Shown: positions 7,434 through 16,068 of the stretch, one piece after another | Layout of the letters: every line of letters starts with the position of its first letter | How positions within the stretch are numbered: position 1 is the stretch's first letter | From: Streptomyces celluloflavus | GTDB taxonomy: Bacteria > Actinomycetota > Actinomycetes > Streptomycetales > Streptomycetaceae | Length of the DNA stretch: 64,000 bases | NCBI GenBank assembly: GCA_000720995.1 | Contig: JOEL01000004.1 | Span: forward strand, 62,001 to 126,000 | Direction: 5' to 3' | Translations under genes and position numbers: made by a program | The notes under the pieces: generated by a model | The model's database searches: none | Told to the model about the DNA's origin: nothing | What the model saw: only the letters and a program-made list of their open reading frames with translations

Positions 7434-8504
7434 TCAGCCGCGGTCGCCCTGCGCGGCGTTCCTGCGGTGGCGTGCGAAGCCGACGGCTCCGGCGCCCGCG
7501 GCGAGCAGCACGGCCGCGCCGCCGACGAGATACGGGGTGGTCGAACCGGCGCCGGTCTCGGCGAGGTTCTGGGTCCCCGGACGGGTGCCGGACGGGGTGT
7601 TCACCTGGGTGCCCTTGCCGCCGGACGTCCCGGCGTCGCTCCCCCCGGAGGTGCCACCGGACGTGCCGCCGTCGCTCCCGCCGGAGGTGCCACCGGTTCC
7701 GTTGTTCCCGGGCGCCTTGGTGTGCGGTGCGGTGCAGGTGGCCTGGACGAGGGTCACCCGTCCGCTGATCTCCGCGACATTGAGCTTCAGCGGGTTGATG
7801 GCGACATTGAGGTCGAGTGCGGTGGCCGCGGCGCCGTGGGACGTGACGCTCTTCTTCGACAGGTCGAGCCGTACGTCGCCGACCCCGGGCACCTTGACGT
7901 CGGTCGTGCCGCCCGCGGCGAGCGTGACCTTCTTGCCCAGGACGACGACGCTGCCCAGCACCTCCGACTCGGCCCGCGGCTGCTGCCCCGCCTCGCACAC
8001 CGCCTTGGCCGTGACCTGCTGGACCTCGGCCAGGGGCAGGCCCAGGCCGGGGAGCTGGACCTTGGCGTGCACCACGTGGGCGTACCCCTCGGTCTTGTGC
8101 CGGTCGGCGACGGCGCGCGCGGCGGCCGCGTCGGCGTGCAGCACACTGAACGGCTTGCCGCCGTCGATGCCGTCCAGGTTGACGGTGAGCGCGGTCTTGT
8201 CGGCGGAGGCCGGTGCGTGCACCTCGTTCAGGGCGACGTGCAGCGGGACGTGGACCGACTTGTTGAGCAGCCCGATGTCCAGGCCGGTGCGGAGCACGAC
8301 CGCGCCGGACGTGCCGTCGACCGTGTCGTGGCCGGTGGCCTGTGCGGGCGCGGCGCCGAGCAGCAGGGCGGGGCCGGCCGCGAGCGCGGTGGCGGCGAAG
8401 GCCGCGGCGAGCCGACGGGCGGGACGGCGGACCGGCGGCAGGGCGGCGGGACCGGCCGTCCGGCGTCCGGGCATGCCGAAGGAGCTGATGGAACTGGTGA
8501 ACAC
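7434..8504 (-). CDS. LAETG-anchored secreted protein (SCO1860-like)
   Basis: This surface protein of about 356 aa has an Arg-rich n-region, a hydrophobic signal segment (AAAFAATALAAGPALLLGAA) and an APAQA cleavage region. The extracellular domain is followed by a Gly/Ser/Thr-rich spacer with repeated GGTSGGSD units. A LAETG sortase motif, a membrane helix and a RHRR tail complete the cell-wall sorting signal. The SCO1860 family occupies the same place between cobalamin and ectoine genes in Streptomyces. GTG 8504 is chosen because GGGGG lies about 9 bases upstream; ATG 8474 is the alternative. The role of the ectodomain is unknown. Confidence 0.85.
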   Translation of the reverse strand: MFTSSISSFGMPGRRTAGPAALPPVRRPARRLAAAFAATALAAGPALLLGAAPAQATGHDTVDGTSGAVVLRTGLDIGLLNKSVHVPLHVALNEVHAPASADKTALTVNLDGIDGGKPFSVLHADAAAARAVADRHKTEGYAHVVHAKVQLPGLGLPLAEVQQVTAKAVCEAGQQPRAESEVLGSVVVLGKKVTLAAGGTTDVKVPGVGDVRLDLSKKSVTSHGAAATALDLNVAINPLKLNVAEISGRVTLVQATCTAPHTKAPGNNGTGGTSGGSDGGTSGGTSGGSDAGTSGGKGTQVNTPSGTRPGTQNLAETGAGSTTPYLVGGAAVLLAAGAGAVGFARHRRNAAQGDRG

Positions 8505-8758
8505 GTGTGTGGAACCCCCACAAGAGAAGTGGAGCCGCCGGCCGCGCCAATGGGGGACATCACGCGTGCCGACGACCTCGACCCGCACATCCTGTACGCA
8601 CTGAGGGTGAACGGGCAGCCACGTGAGGTGAGTTCATCCCAAAGGGTGGTTTCCGCGCCCATATTCGAATCCCGCGACACGGCACATCACCCACGTCCCA
8701 GCCGCACCGCCCTACAAGGCCCTGTAAGACCCTGCCACCCGGTACCGCGCCCGCCCCG

Positions 8759-9505
8759 TCACCGCATCAGGGTGCCGCCGTTGACGTCGTAGGTGGCGCC
8801 GGTGGCGAACGTCTCCTGAGAGGCGAGGAAGACGGCGACCCGGGCGACCTCCTCGGGGGTGGCGATCCGCCCGAGCGGCACCTGCGCGACGAGCTCCGCG
8901 AGGGCGTCCGGGCCGACGGAGCGGACCATCGGCGTATCGATCATCGCGGGGGCGACGGCGTTCACCGTGACGCCGTGCGCGGCCAGTTCGGCGGCGAAGA
9001 CGCGGGTCAGCGAGATCAGCCCGGCCTTGGAGGTGCCGTACGCGGCACCGGTCGGCCGGGGCGTCTGGCCGGCGAGGGAGGCCATGTTGACGATGCGGCC
9101 GAAACCGCGCTCGCGCATATCCGCGGCGACGGCCCGGGTGAGGAGGAAGACGGCGCGCAGATTGACCGCGAACACCTCGTCCCACTCCTCGGGTGTGATC
9201 TCCCACAGCGTCTTGGCCAGCGGCCGGGCCGCGTTGTTGACCAGGACGTCGACCGGGCGCCAGGCGCGGACGGTCGCGTAGGCGGCGTCGATCGCACCGG
9301 GATCGCGCAGATCGGCGCGGACCGGCAGGACGCGCTCCCCGTCGGGGTCGAGGCCGGTGGCCAGTGCGCGGTTGGCCGCGTCGTCGATGTCCAGCGCCGC
9401 GATGTACGCGCCCTCGGCGTGGAAGGCGCGGACGAGGGCGGCGCCGAGCCCCTGGGCACTGCCGGTGATCAGTACGGTGCGGCCGGCGAGACCGGTGTCG
9501 AGCAT
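8759..9505 (-). CDS. SDR-family oxidoreductase
   Basis: This classical short-chain dehydrogenase/reductase has 248 aa. The cofactor-binding TGSAQGLG is at residues 14-21, followed by NNAA, a Ser before the YGTSK active-site motif, and a C-terminal YDVNGG. An Asp at the end of strand 2 (ALDIDD) suggests NAD(H) preference. The substrate is not evident. A 48-bp gap separates it from the upstream unknown gene, with which it is probably cotranscribed, and an ArsR-type regulator diverges from the pair. Confidence 0.92.
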   Translation of the reverse strand: MLDTGLAGRTVLITGSAQGLGAALVRAFHAEGAYIAALDIDDAANRALATGLDPDGERVLPVRADLRDPGAIDAAYATVRAWRPVDVLVNNAARPLAKTLWEITPEEWDEVFAVNLRAVFLLTRAVAADMRERGFGRIVNMASLAGQTPRPTGAAYGTSKAGLISLTRVFAAELAAHGVTVNAVAPAMIDTPMVRSVGPDALAELVAQVPLGRIATPEEVARVAVFLASQETFATGATYDVNGGTLMR

Positions 9506-9553
9506 GAGGCGGGTCCTTCGGGAGTGGTGGACGGAGGGCGGGGCGGCGGCCGG

Positions 9554-9979
9554 TCAGGCGGTGCCGAAGAACAGCGGGCGACCGACGCGGGCCTCGATGC
9601 GCAGATAGCGCCAGAGCCGCCCGGTGCCGGTCTCGGTGGCGCGGACGATGCCGCAGATCTCGGAGACGGTCGCCAGGTCGGGGACGTCGGCGAGAATGTA
9701 GGAGGTCCACGGCCAGCCGGTGGCCGCGCCGACCATCAGCTGATCGTCGTCCAGCGTGCCGAGCACCCGTACCCCGAAGCGCTCGGCGAGCCGGTCGAAG
9801 GCGGGCGTGATGGCGGCGGCCACGTCGGCGCGGGTCGCGTCGTCCGCGTTGAAGAACTCCTGCGTCACGCCGATGCAGAAGAGCGTGCGCAGCGGGGCCT
9901 CGCCCGAGGCTGGAGTACCTGCCCCCGGGGCCGGGGTGTCGGCGGGGACGGGGGCGGGAGCATGGGAAGCACGGGACAT
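9554..9979 (-). CDS. Conserved protein of unknown function
   Basis: This is a protein of about 141 aa with a Pro/Ala-rich N-terminus (residues 1-30) and a globular part: LRTLFCIGVTQEFFNADDAT, FDRLAERFGVRVLGTLDDD, GWPWTSYILADVPDL, LWRYLRIEARVG. No catalytic motif is recognised. The ATG at 9979 has GAGG at a good distance, better than the TTG two codons upstream. It lies just upstream of the SDR gene in the same direction, so it may be an accessory protein of that enzyme's pathway. That is inference. Confidence 0.65.
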   Translation of the reverse strand: MSRASHAPAPVPADTPAPGAGTPASGEAPLRTLFCIGVTQEFFNADDATRADVAAAITPAFDRLAERFGVRVLGTLDDDQLMVGAATGWPWTSYILADVPDLATVSEICGIVRATETGTGRLWRYLRIEARVGRPLFFGTA

Positions 9980-10163
9980 GTACAACCTCGTGGAGAGTAG
10001 GCCGGCGGATATCCGCAGATGCCGGACGGCATCGGGACGTGCCAGGAGGTGGGTATCGGGACACCGTCGGACCGGGCGCCGGCACCGGGCGCCGCGGCAC
10101 CGGCCGCGCGGGGTTCCGGTTGCGCACCGGGTGCCGGTTGCGCCGGGACAACAATTAGAGGAA

Positions 10164-10217
10164 CGTCGAAGTATCGACGCTCCGCGGACACTACCACTCA
10201 GTTAGAGAGTCTTCTAA
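10164..10217. promoter_or_regulatory. Two candidate ArsR operators
   Basis: In the divergent region upstream of the ArsR gene are two dyads. One is CGTCGA-AGTA-TCGACG at 10164-10179. The other is TTAGA-N6-TCTAA at 10202-10217, ending three bases before the ATG. A further TTAGA half-site is near 10154. Autoregulation by the adjacent ArsR protein is the simple reading. Confidence 0.5.
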
Positions 10218-10219
10218 AC

Positions 10220-10600
10220 ATGCCCTCCGTCACCGGCCCGGCCGCCCTCGCCGCCGTGCCGCCCGAGTCCTCCCCGCCGGCCGACGCCGACCAGCCGGCC
10301 ACCGCCGAACTCTGCCTCGGCGGCCTCCTCCAGGCGTTCAGCGATCCGCTGCGCCAGCGGATCGTCCGGCGGCTCGCCGCGGACGGCGAGGCGGGCTGCG
10401 GCGACATCGAACTGCCGGTCACCCGGGCCACCGGCTCGTACCACTTCCGGATCCTGCGGACCGCCGGCTGGACACACACCCGCAAGATCGGCCGGGAACG
10501 CTATATCTCGCTGCGCCGGGCGGACCTGGAAGAGCGCTTCCCCGGGCTGCTCGACGCGCTGCTGCGGGCGTCCGCGGCGGACGCCGAGGCGCGGCGCTGA
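10220..10600 (+). CDS. ArsR-family winged-helix regulator
   Basis: This 126-aa DNA-binding protein carries an ArsR-type domain at about residues 28-105: LGGLLQAFSDPLRQRIVRRL, GDIELPVTRATGSYHFRILR as the recognition region, then ERYISLRRADLEERFPG. The ATG at 10220 follows an AT-richer promoter stretch. A longer frame upstream has Pro/Ala-rich filler and is rejected. No Cys metal site is seen in the helices (only one Cys, in GCGDI), so the signal is probably not arsenite. It is divergent from the SDR pair and upstream of the BASS transporter. Confidence 0.85.
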   Translation: MPSVTGPAALAAVPPESSPPADADQPATAELCLGGLLQAFSDPLRQRIVRRLAADGEAGCGDIELPVTRATGSYHFRILRTAGWTHTRKIGRERYISLRRADLEERFPGLLDALLRASAADAEARR

Positions 10601-10667
10601 CGCCGGACGGTGTCCACGATCCGGAATCCGTTGTCTCGTACACGGACATGACGGATAAGGTGCCGCC

Positions 10668-11684
10668 GTGTCAACCGAGCAGACGAACCAGAGACCGGAT
10701 CCGGCCACCGGCCCCGCGACACCGGCGCGGCCCGCACCCCCGGGCGACCTGCCCGCCTCCGACCGGGCGGCGCGCCGGGCGGTAACGGTCTTCCCGCTGC
10801 TGGTGATCGCCGCCGGCGCGATCGGGCTGCTGTGGCCCGCGCACTTCACCGGCTGGGCGCCCGCGGTGCCGTGGCTGCTCGGCGTGGTGATGTTCTCGAT
10901 GGGGCTGACGCTGACCCTGCCGGACTTCACCGCGGTCGCCAAGCGGCCCTGGGCGGTGGGCCTGGGCCTGGTCGCGCATTACGTGATCATGCCGGGGCTG
11001 GGCTGGCTGATCGCGACCGTGCTGCATCTGCCGCCGCAGCTCGCGGCGGGGGTGATCCTCGTCGGCTGCGCGCCCAGCGGCACCGCGTCCAACGTCGTCA
11101 CGTTCCTGGCCCGCGGCGATGTCGCGCTCTCGGTCTCCGTCGCCACCGTCTCCACGGTGCTCGCCCCGCTCATCACTCCCCCGCTGACGCTGCTGCTCGC
11201 CGGGCAGTTCCTGGACGTGGACGCCGGGGTCATGGTGACCGACATCCTCAAGACGGTGCTGCTGCCGGTCGCGGCCGGGCTGCTGGTCCGGGTCGTCGCG
11301 GGCCGCTACGTGGACAAGGTGCTCGGCGCCCTGCCGTGGCTCTCCGCCGTGACCATCGCGGCCATCGTGCTGGCCGTGGTCGCGGGCAGCGCCGCGCTGA
11401 TCAAGGACGCGGCGGCGCTGGTGCTGCTCGCGGTGGTGCTGCACAACGGGCTCGGGCTGGCGCTCGGTTACGGGGCGGGGAAGCTGGCCCGGCTGGGCCG
11501 CCCCGCGAGCCGGGCGATGGCCTTCGAGGTCGGCATGCAGAACTCCGGCCTGGCCGCGTCGCTGGCCACCGCGCACTTCAGTCCGGCGGCGGCGCTGCCC
11601 GCGGCGGTCTTCTCCGTCTGGCACAACGTCTCGGGCGCGGTGGTCGCGGCCTGGATGGCCCGCACCGAGCGCCGCACCAGGTAG
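10668..11684 (+). CDS. BASS-family bile acid:Na+ symporter-like transporter
   Basis: This 338-aa membrane protein starts at GTG. After a Pro-rich cytoplasmic N-terminus (residues 1-37) come about nine to ten membrane helices. BASS hallmarks are VVMFSMGLTLTLPDF, GCAPSGTASNVVTFLARGDVALSV and FEVGMQNSGLAASLA. Relatives import or export organic anions such as pantothenate, pyruvate or bile acids with sodium. The substrate here is unknown. It follows the ArsR gene by 67 bases and may be its target. Confidence 0.88.
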   Translation: MSTEQTNQRPDPATGPATPARPAPPGDLPASDRAARRAVTVFPLLVIAAGAIGLLWPAHFTGWAPAVPWLLGVVMFSMGLTLTLPDFTAVAKRPWAVGLGLVAHYVIMPGLGWLIATVLHLPPQLAAGVILVGCAPSGTASNVVTFLARGDVALSVSVATVSTVLAPLITPPLTLLLAGQFLDVDAGVMVTDILKTVLLPVAAGLLVRVVAGRYVDKVLGALPWLSAVTIAAIVLAVVAGSAALIKDAAALVLLAVVLHNGLGLALGYGAGKLARLGRPASRAMAFEVGMQNSGLAASLATAHFSPAAALPAAVFSVWHNVSGAVVAAWMARTERRTR

Positions 11685-11848
11685 CACCGCGGGTCGCCAC
11701 GGGGCGGGCGGGACGGAGCGAGCGGGGCGCGGCAGGACGAAGCCCGGTGGCCGGACCGGCGGTCACCGGTCCGAGCGCCGCGCCGGTCCGGCCACTGGAT
11801 GAACCGCCACCGGGCCAGCCGCCACGGGCCCGCCCCGCCACCGGCCCC

Positions 11849-12949
11849 TCAGCCGATCACCCGCCCGCGCAGCACCACCCGGCGGGGTGCGGCCAGCACC
11901 CGTACGTCCTGGCGCGGATCGGCCTCGTAGACCACCAGGTCGGCGGGGGCGCCCTCGGTCAGGCCCGGCCGGCCCAGCCAGTCCCGGGCGCCCCAGGTCG
12001 TCGCGGAGAGCGCGGCGACGGCCGGCAGACCGGCCTTCCGCAGCTCGGCGACCTCCTGGGCGACCAGACCGTGCGCGAGCGAGCCGCCCGCGTCCGTACC
12101 GGCGAAGACGGGCACGCCCGCGTCGTATGCCGCCCGCACGGTGTCGTAGCGGCGCTCGTGCAGCCGTCGCATATGGTCCGCCCAGCGCGGGAACTTCGCC
12201 TCGCCGCCCGACGCGAGCTGCGGGAAGGTCGCGATGTTGACGAGCGTGGGGACGATGGCGACACCGCGCTCGGCGAACAGCGGGATGGTCTCCTCGGTGA
12301 GGCCGGTGGCGTGCTCGATGCAGTCGATACCGGCCTCGACGAGCGGTGCGAGGGTGTCCTCGGCAAAGCAGTGGGCGGTCACCCGGGCGCCGAGGCGGTG
12401 CGCCTCGGCGATGGCCGCCGCGACGGCGCCGCGCGGCCAGCACGCCTCCAGGTCGCCGGTCGAGCGGTCGATCCAGTCCCCCACGAGCTTGACCCAGCCG
12501 TCGCCCCGCCGGGCCTCCTGGGCGACATAGGCGACGAGGTCCGCCGGCTCGATCTCATGGGCGTAGTTGCGGATGTAGCGGCGGGTGCGGGCGATGTGCC
12601 GGCCCGCGCGGATGATCCGCGGCAGATCCTCACGGTCGTCGATCCAGCGGGTGTCGGAGGGCGATCCGGCGTCGCGCAGCAGCAGCGCGCCCGCGTCGCG
12701 TTCGGTCAACGCCTGCTTCTCGCTGGTGGGGTCGTCCACCGGTCCGTCGGCGTCCAGCCCCACATGGCAGTGGGCGTCCACCAGGCCCGGCAGCACCCAC
12801 CCCTGGACGGTCGTGACCTCCCGCGCCGCGACCGGCCGGTCGTACGTCACCCGGCCGCCGACGACCCAGAGTTCGTCGCGCACATCCTCCGGGCCGACGA
12901 GGACCCTCCCCTTGAGGTGCAGCACCGCACCGTCACTCATCGCCATCAT
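11849..12949 (-). CDS. Amidohydrolase-family protein
   Basis: This 366-aa metal-dependent hydrolase has a TIM barrel with flanking beta-sandwich pieces. LPGLVDAHCHVG (HxH metal ligands) is at about residues 53-64. Then come WVKLVGDW with the probable bridging Lys, RVTAHCF, IEHATG and the metal-binding Asp in FAGTDAGG. The C-terminus is VVLRGRVIG. Imidazolonepropionase-like and aryldialkylphosphatase-like members share this layout, and the substrate cannot be read. ATG 12949 has AGGG upstream; a second in-frame ATG nine bases later is possible. Confidence 0.88.
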   Translation of the reverse strand: MMAMSDGAVLHLKGRVLVGPEDVRDELWVVGGRVTYDRPVAAREVTTVQGWVLPGLVDAHCHVGLDADGPVDDPTSEKQALTERDAGALLLRDAGSPSDTRWIDDREDLPRIIRAGRHIARTRRYIRNYAHEIEPADLVAYVAQEARRGDGWVKLVGDWIDRSTGDLEACWPRGAVAAAIAEAHRLGARVTAHCFAEDTLAPLVEAGIDCIEHATGLTEETIPLFAERGVAIVPTLVNIATFPQLASGGEAKFPRWADHMRRLHERRYDTVRAAYDAGVPVFAGTDAGGSLAHGLVAQEVAELRKAGLPAVAALSATTWGARDWLGRPGLTEGAPADLVVYEADPRQDVRVLAAPRRVVLRGRVIG

Positions 12950-13483
12950 GGACGCACCCTATGCGGCGCGCCACCGGAGGTGGACCCGGCCGTCCGGCGG
13001 GCTCCGCGGCGGGCTCCCGCGCATTTCCGCGGGCCCGTTCCGTGGCCGATTTCCCGCCCCGCCCGGGCGTCGGCGCCGCTTTGCTCTCCCGTTCCCCGCC
13101 ATTCCTTTCCGCGCAACTTCTCGCACGCCTTTCGGGGGACCTTCCGAAGCGCCTTGCGATGCGCTTCCACGGCACCTTCCGCAGGCAAATTCACAATTCT
13201 TCAGAAGCGCAGCTCCCCGTATTCTCCTGCCCGCTTTTCCGCAGCTCAAACGCTAAGATTCCGCTAGCCTCCGGCACCGTAATTCGGATGGCTTCCCCGG
13301 GTGTTACGGACCTGTGACCGACCCCACAGCGCGCCCGTTTCACCCCGAACCTCCTGGTCAAAACCGTACATCTTGCAGCCACAACGCGCGCTCGGGCGCA
13401 CCCGCGCGATAACACAGCAACACGACTTGCGTAACCTCTGCCCGCGATGCAATTTCCTTTTTCCCTGGGTAAATTTAATTTCC
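12950..13483 (+). promoter_or_regulatory. Intergenic region and ect leader
   Basis: These 534 bases have no supported gene. Base composition shifts from GC-rich to distinctly AT-richer towards ectA (from about 13150), as expected of a promoter region. A perfect 7-bp hairpin (GAAGCGC/GCGCTTC) pairs 13146-13152 with 13161-13167. No strong ribosome-binding site precedes ectA; GGGTAAATTTAATTTCC lies directly upstream of the ATG. Confidence 0.5.
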
Positions 13484-14050
13484 ATGACCGCCGCACAAGC
13501 AGACCATGCAGGCGCCCGTACCGATTTCAGGGAATTGCCTGAGGGCTTCAAGTTCGACACCCCTCGGGTGGCGGACGGAGCCGCAATCTGGCGCATCGCC
13601 CGCGATTCCCGGACCCTGGACCTCAACTCCTCCTACAGCTACCTGCTGTGGTGTCGCGACTTCGCCGCCACCTCCGTCGTGGCACGCGACGCGGCGGGCG
13701 AACCGGCCGCCTTCGTCACCGGCTACCGCCGCCCCGAGCACCCGGAGACCCTCGTCGTGTGGCAGGTCGCCGTCGACGACGCGCACCGCGGCCGGGGGCT
13801 GGCGGCCGCGCTGCTGGACGGACTGACCGCCCGCGCCGTACGCGACTGGGGCGTCCGCCGCGTCGAGACCACCGTCACCCCCCACAACGACGCCTCCAAC
13901 CGGCTGTTCGCGTCGTTCGCCGAGCGCCACGGCGTACCGCTCAGGCGCGAGGTGCTCTTCGACGCGGAGCTCTTCCCCGGGCAGGGCCACGAGCCGGAGG
14001 TGCTGCACCTCATCGGGCCGTTCGCCCTTCCGCCCGGCCCCGGGCACTGA
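13484..14050 (+). CDS. ectA: L-2,4-diaminobutyrate acetyltransferase
   Basis: EctA acetylates L-2,4-diaminobutyrate with acetyl-CoA, the second step of ectoine synthesis. The 188-aa product carries a GNAT domain with VWQVAVDDAHRGRGLAAALL (acetyl-CoA loop). The EctA signatures are LDLNSSYSYLLWCRDF and TTVTPHNDASNRLFASFA. ATG 13484 gives the normal family length although the frame is open further upstream. It is the first gene of ectABCD. Confidence 0.96.
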   Translation: MTAAQADHAGARTDFRELPEGFKFDTPRVADGAAIWRIARDSRTLDLNSSYSYLLWCRDFAATSVVARDAAGEPAAFVTGYRRPEHPETLVVWQVAVDDAHRGRGLAAALLDGLTARAVRDWGVRRVETTVTPHNDASNRLFASFAERHGVPLRREVLFDAELFPGQGHEPEVLHLIGPFALPPGPGH

Positions 14051-14201
14051 CGGCCGGACCGGGCGCGCGGCCGCCCCGGGTAGGCCGTTCGGGTCCCGCG
14101 TCCGCCGCACGGGAAGGGCGCGCCCCGTGAGAGCGCCGCATCCGGCCGCCCGCCCCGCAGACTTCCACTCCGTTCGCCACTTCATCTCCCAGGAGCATGC
14201 T

Positions 14202-15470
14202 GTGACCATCACCCAGCCCGATCTGAGCGTCTTCGAGACCGTGGAGTCGGAGGTACGCAGCTACTGCCGCGGCTGGCCGACCGTCTTCGACCGCGCGCAG
14301 GGCAGCCGGATTTTCGACGAGGACGGCCACGTCTACCTCGACTTCTTCGCCGGGGCCGGATCGCTCAACTACGGCCACAACAACCCGGTCCTCAAGCGCG
14401 CCCTGATCGACTACATCGAGCGGGACGGCATCACCCACGGCCTGGACATGTCGACCACGGCCAAGCGGGCGTTCCTGGAGTCCTTCCAGAACATCATCCT
14501 GCGGCCGCGCGACCTGCCCTACAAGGTCATGTTCCCGGGCCCGACGGGCACCAACGCCGTCGAGGCCGCGCTGAAACTGGCCCGCAAGGTCAAGGGCCGC
14601 GAGTCGATCGTGTCCTTCACCAACGCCTTCCACGGCATGTCGCTGGGCTCGCTGGCCGTCACCGGCAACGCCTTCAAACGGGCCGGCGCCGGTATCCCGC
14701 TGGTGCACGGCACCCCGATGCCGTTCGACAACTACCTCGACGGCCAGATCCCGGACTTCCTCTGGTTCGAGCGGCTGCTGGAGGACCAGGGTTCGGGTCT
14801 GAACCAGCCCGCCGCGGTGATCGTCGAGACCGTCCAGGGCGAGGGCGGCATCAACGTCGCCCGCGCCGAATGGCTGCGCGCCCTCGCCGCGCTGTGCGAG
14901 CGCCGCGACATGCTGCTGATCGTGGACGACATCCAGATGGGCTGCGGCCGCACCGGCGCGTTCTTCTCCTTCGAGGAGGCGGGCATCGTGCCGGACATCG
15001 TCACCGTCTCGAAGTCCATCAGCGGCTACGGTCTGCCGCTCGCGCTCACCCTCTTCAAGCCCGAGCTGGACGTATGGGAGCCGGGCGAGCACAACGGCAC
15101 CTTCCGCGGCAACAACCCGGCCTTCGTCACCGCCGCCGCCACGCTGGACGCGTACTGGGCCGACGGCCAGATGGAGAAGCAGACGCTCGCCCGCGGCGAG
15201 ATCGTCGAGTCCCATCTGAAGGCCATCGTCGAGGAGCACCCGGACGCCATCTCCGAGTACCGCGGCCGCGGACTGGTGTGGGGCCTGGAGTGCGTGGACA
15301 AGAGCCGCGCCAACACGATCGCCAAGCGCGCCTTCGAGCTGGGTCTGCTCATCGAGACCTCCGGCCCGGAGAGCGAGGTCGTCAAGCTGCTGCCCGCGCT
15401 GACGACCACCCCCGAGGAACTGGACGAGGGCCTTCGCACCCTCGCCCGCGCGGTCCGCGACTGCGTCTGA
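14202..15470 (+). CDS. ectB: Diaminobutyrate-2-oxoglutarate transaminase
   Basis: EctB makes L-2,4-diaminobutyrate from aspartate semialdehyde and glutamate, the first step of ectoine synthesis. The 422-aa class III PLP aminotransferase starts at GTG 14202 behind AGGAG (14191-14195). Motifs are YLDFFAGAGSLNYGHNNP, the Asp of LLIVDDIQMGCGRTG and the PLP lysine Lys271 in VSKSISGYGLP. The C-terminus EGLRTLARAV is standard. A 151-bp gap separates it from ectA. Confidence 0.97.
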   Translation: MTITQPDLSVFETVESEVRSYCRGWPTVFDRAQGSRIFDEDGHVYLDFFAGAGSLNYGHNNPVLKRALIDYIERDGITHGLDMSTTAKRAFLESFQNIILRPRDLPYKVMFPGPTGTNAVEAALKLARKVKGRESIVSFTNAFHGMSLGSLAVTGNAFKRAGAGIPLVHGTPMPFDNYLDGQIPDFLWFERLLEDQGSGLNQPAAVIVETVQGEGGINVARAEWLRALAALCERRDMLLIVDDIQMGCGRTGAFFSFEEAGIVPDIVTVSKSISGYGLPLALTLFKPELDVWEPGEHNGTFRGNNPAFVTAAATLDAYWADGQMEKQTLARGEIVESHLKAIVEEHPDAISEYRGRGLVWGLECVDKSRANTIAKRAFELGLLIETSGPESEVVKLLPALTTTPEELDEGLRTLARAVRDCV

Positions 15471-15572
15471 CGGACCCGGCCACCCGGCACCCCCGGCCGG
15501 CCGCCCCGTTCACCGCACGCGCCCACCGCACCCGTCCCGTACAGCCGTTCCACAGAAAGGCACCGACTCACC

Positions 15573-15977
15573 GTGATCGTCCGATCCTTCAAGGACATCG
15601 AAGGCACCGACCGCCACGTCAGGGCCGCCTCCGGCACCTGGGAGAGCAAGCGCATCGTGCTCGCCAAGGAGCGCGTCGGCTTCTCGCTGCACGAGACCAT
15701 CCTGTACGCGGGAACCGAGACCTCGATGTGGTACGCGAACCACATCGAGGCCGTCCTGTGCGTGGAGGGCGAGGCCGAGCTCACCAACGACGAGACCGGC
15801 GAGAAGCACTGGATCTCGCCGGGCACGATGTACCTGCTCAACGGCCATGAGAAGCACACCATGCGGCCCAAGACCGACTTCCGCTGCGTCTGTGTCTTCA
15901 ACCCCCCGGTCACCGGCCGCGAGGACCACGACGAGAACGGCGTCTACCCGTTGCTCACCGAACCCGAAACGGTCTGA
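15573..15977 (+). CDS. ectC: L-ectoine synthase
   Basis: EctC cyclises N-gamma-acetyl-diaminobutyrate to ectoine with loss of water. This 134-aa cupin has the EctC signatures [35 protein letters not shown] and [20 protein letters not shown]. It starts at GTG behind AGAAAGG. It is 102 bp downstream of ectB and upstream of ectD in the usual ectABCD order. Confidence 0.97.
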   Translation: MIVRSFKDIEGTDRHVRAASGTWESKRIVLAKERVGFSLHETILYAGTETSMWYANHIEAVLCVEGEAELTNDETGEKHWISPGTMYLLNGHEKHTMRPKTDFRCVCVFNPPVTGREDHDENGVYPLLTEPETV

Positions 15978-16068
15978 GGCGCATTGCCGCCCGCCCCGTG
16001 CGGCGGCCGAGGAGGACACACCCCGGATACCTGGCCGAGAGCATGTACGAGAGGAGAGGAAGGCCCAT

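Noticed and set aside
6649-8604. A single 651-aa protein
   Set aside because: Methyltransferase similarity ends near 7249. The rest is low-complexity antisense of the LAETG gene, open only because of high GC.
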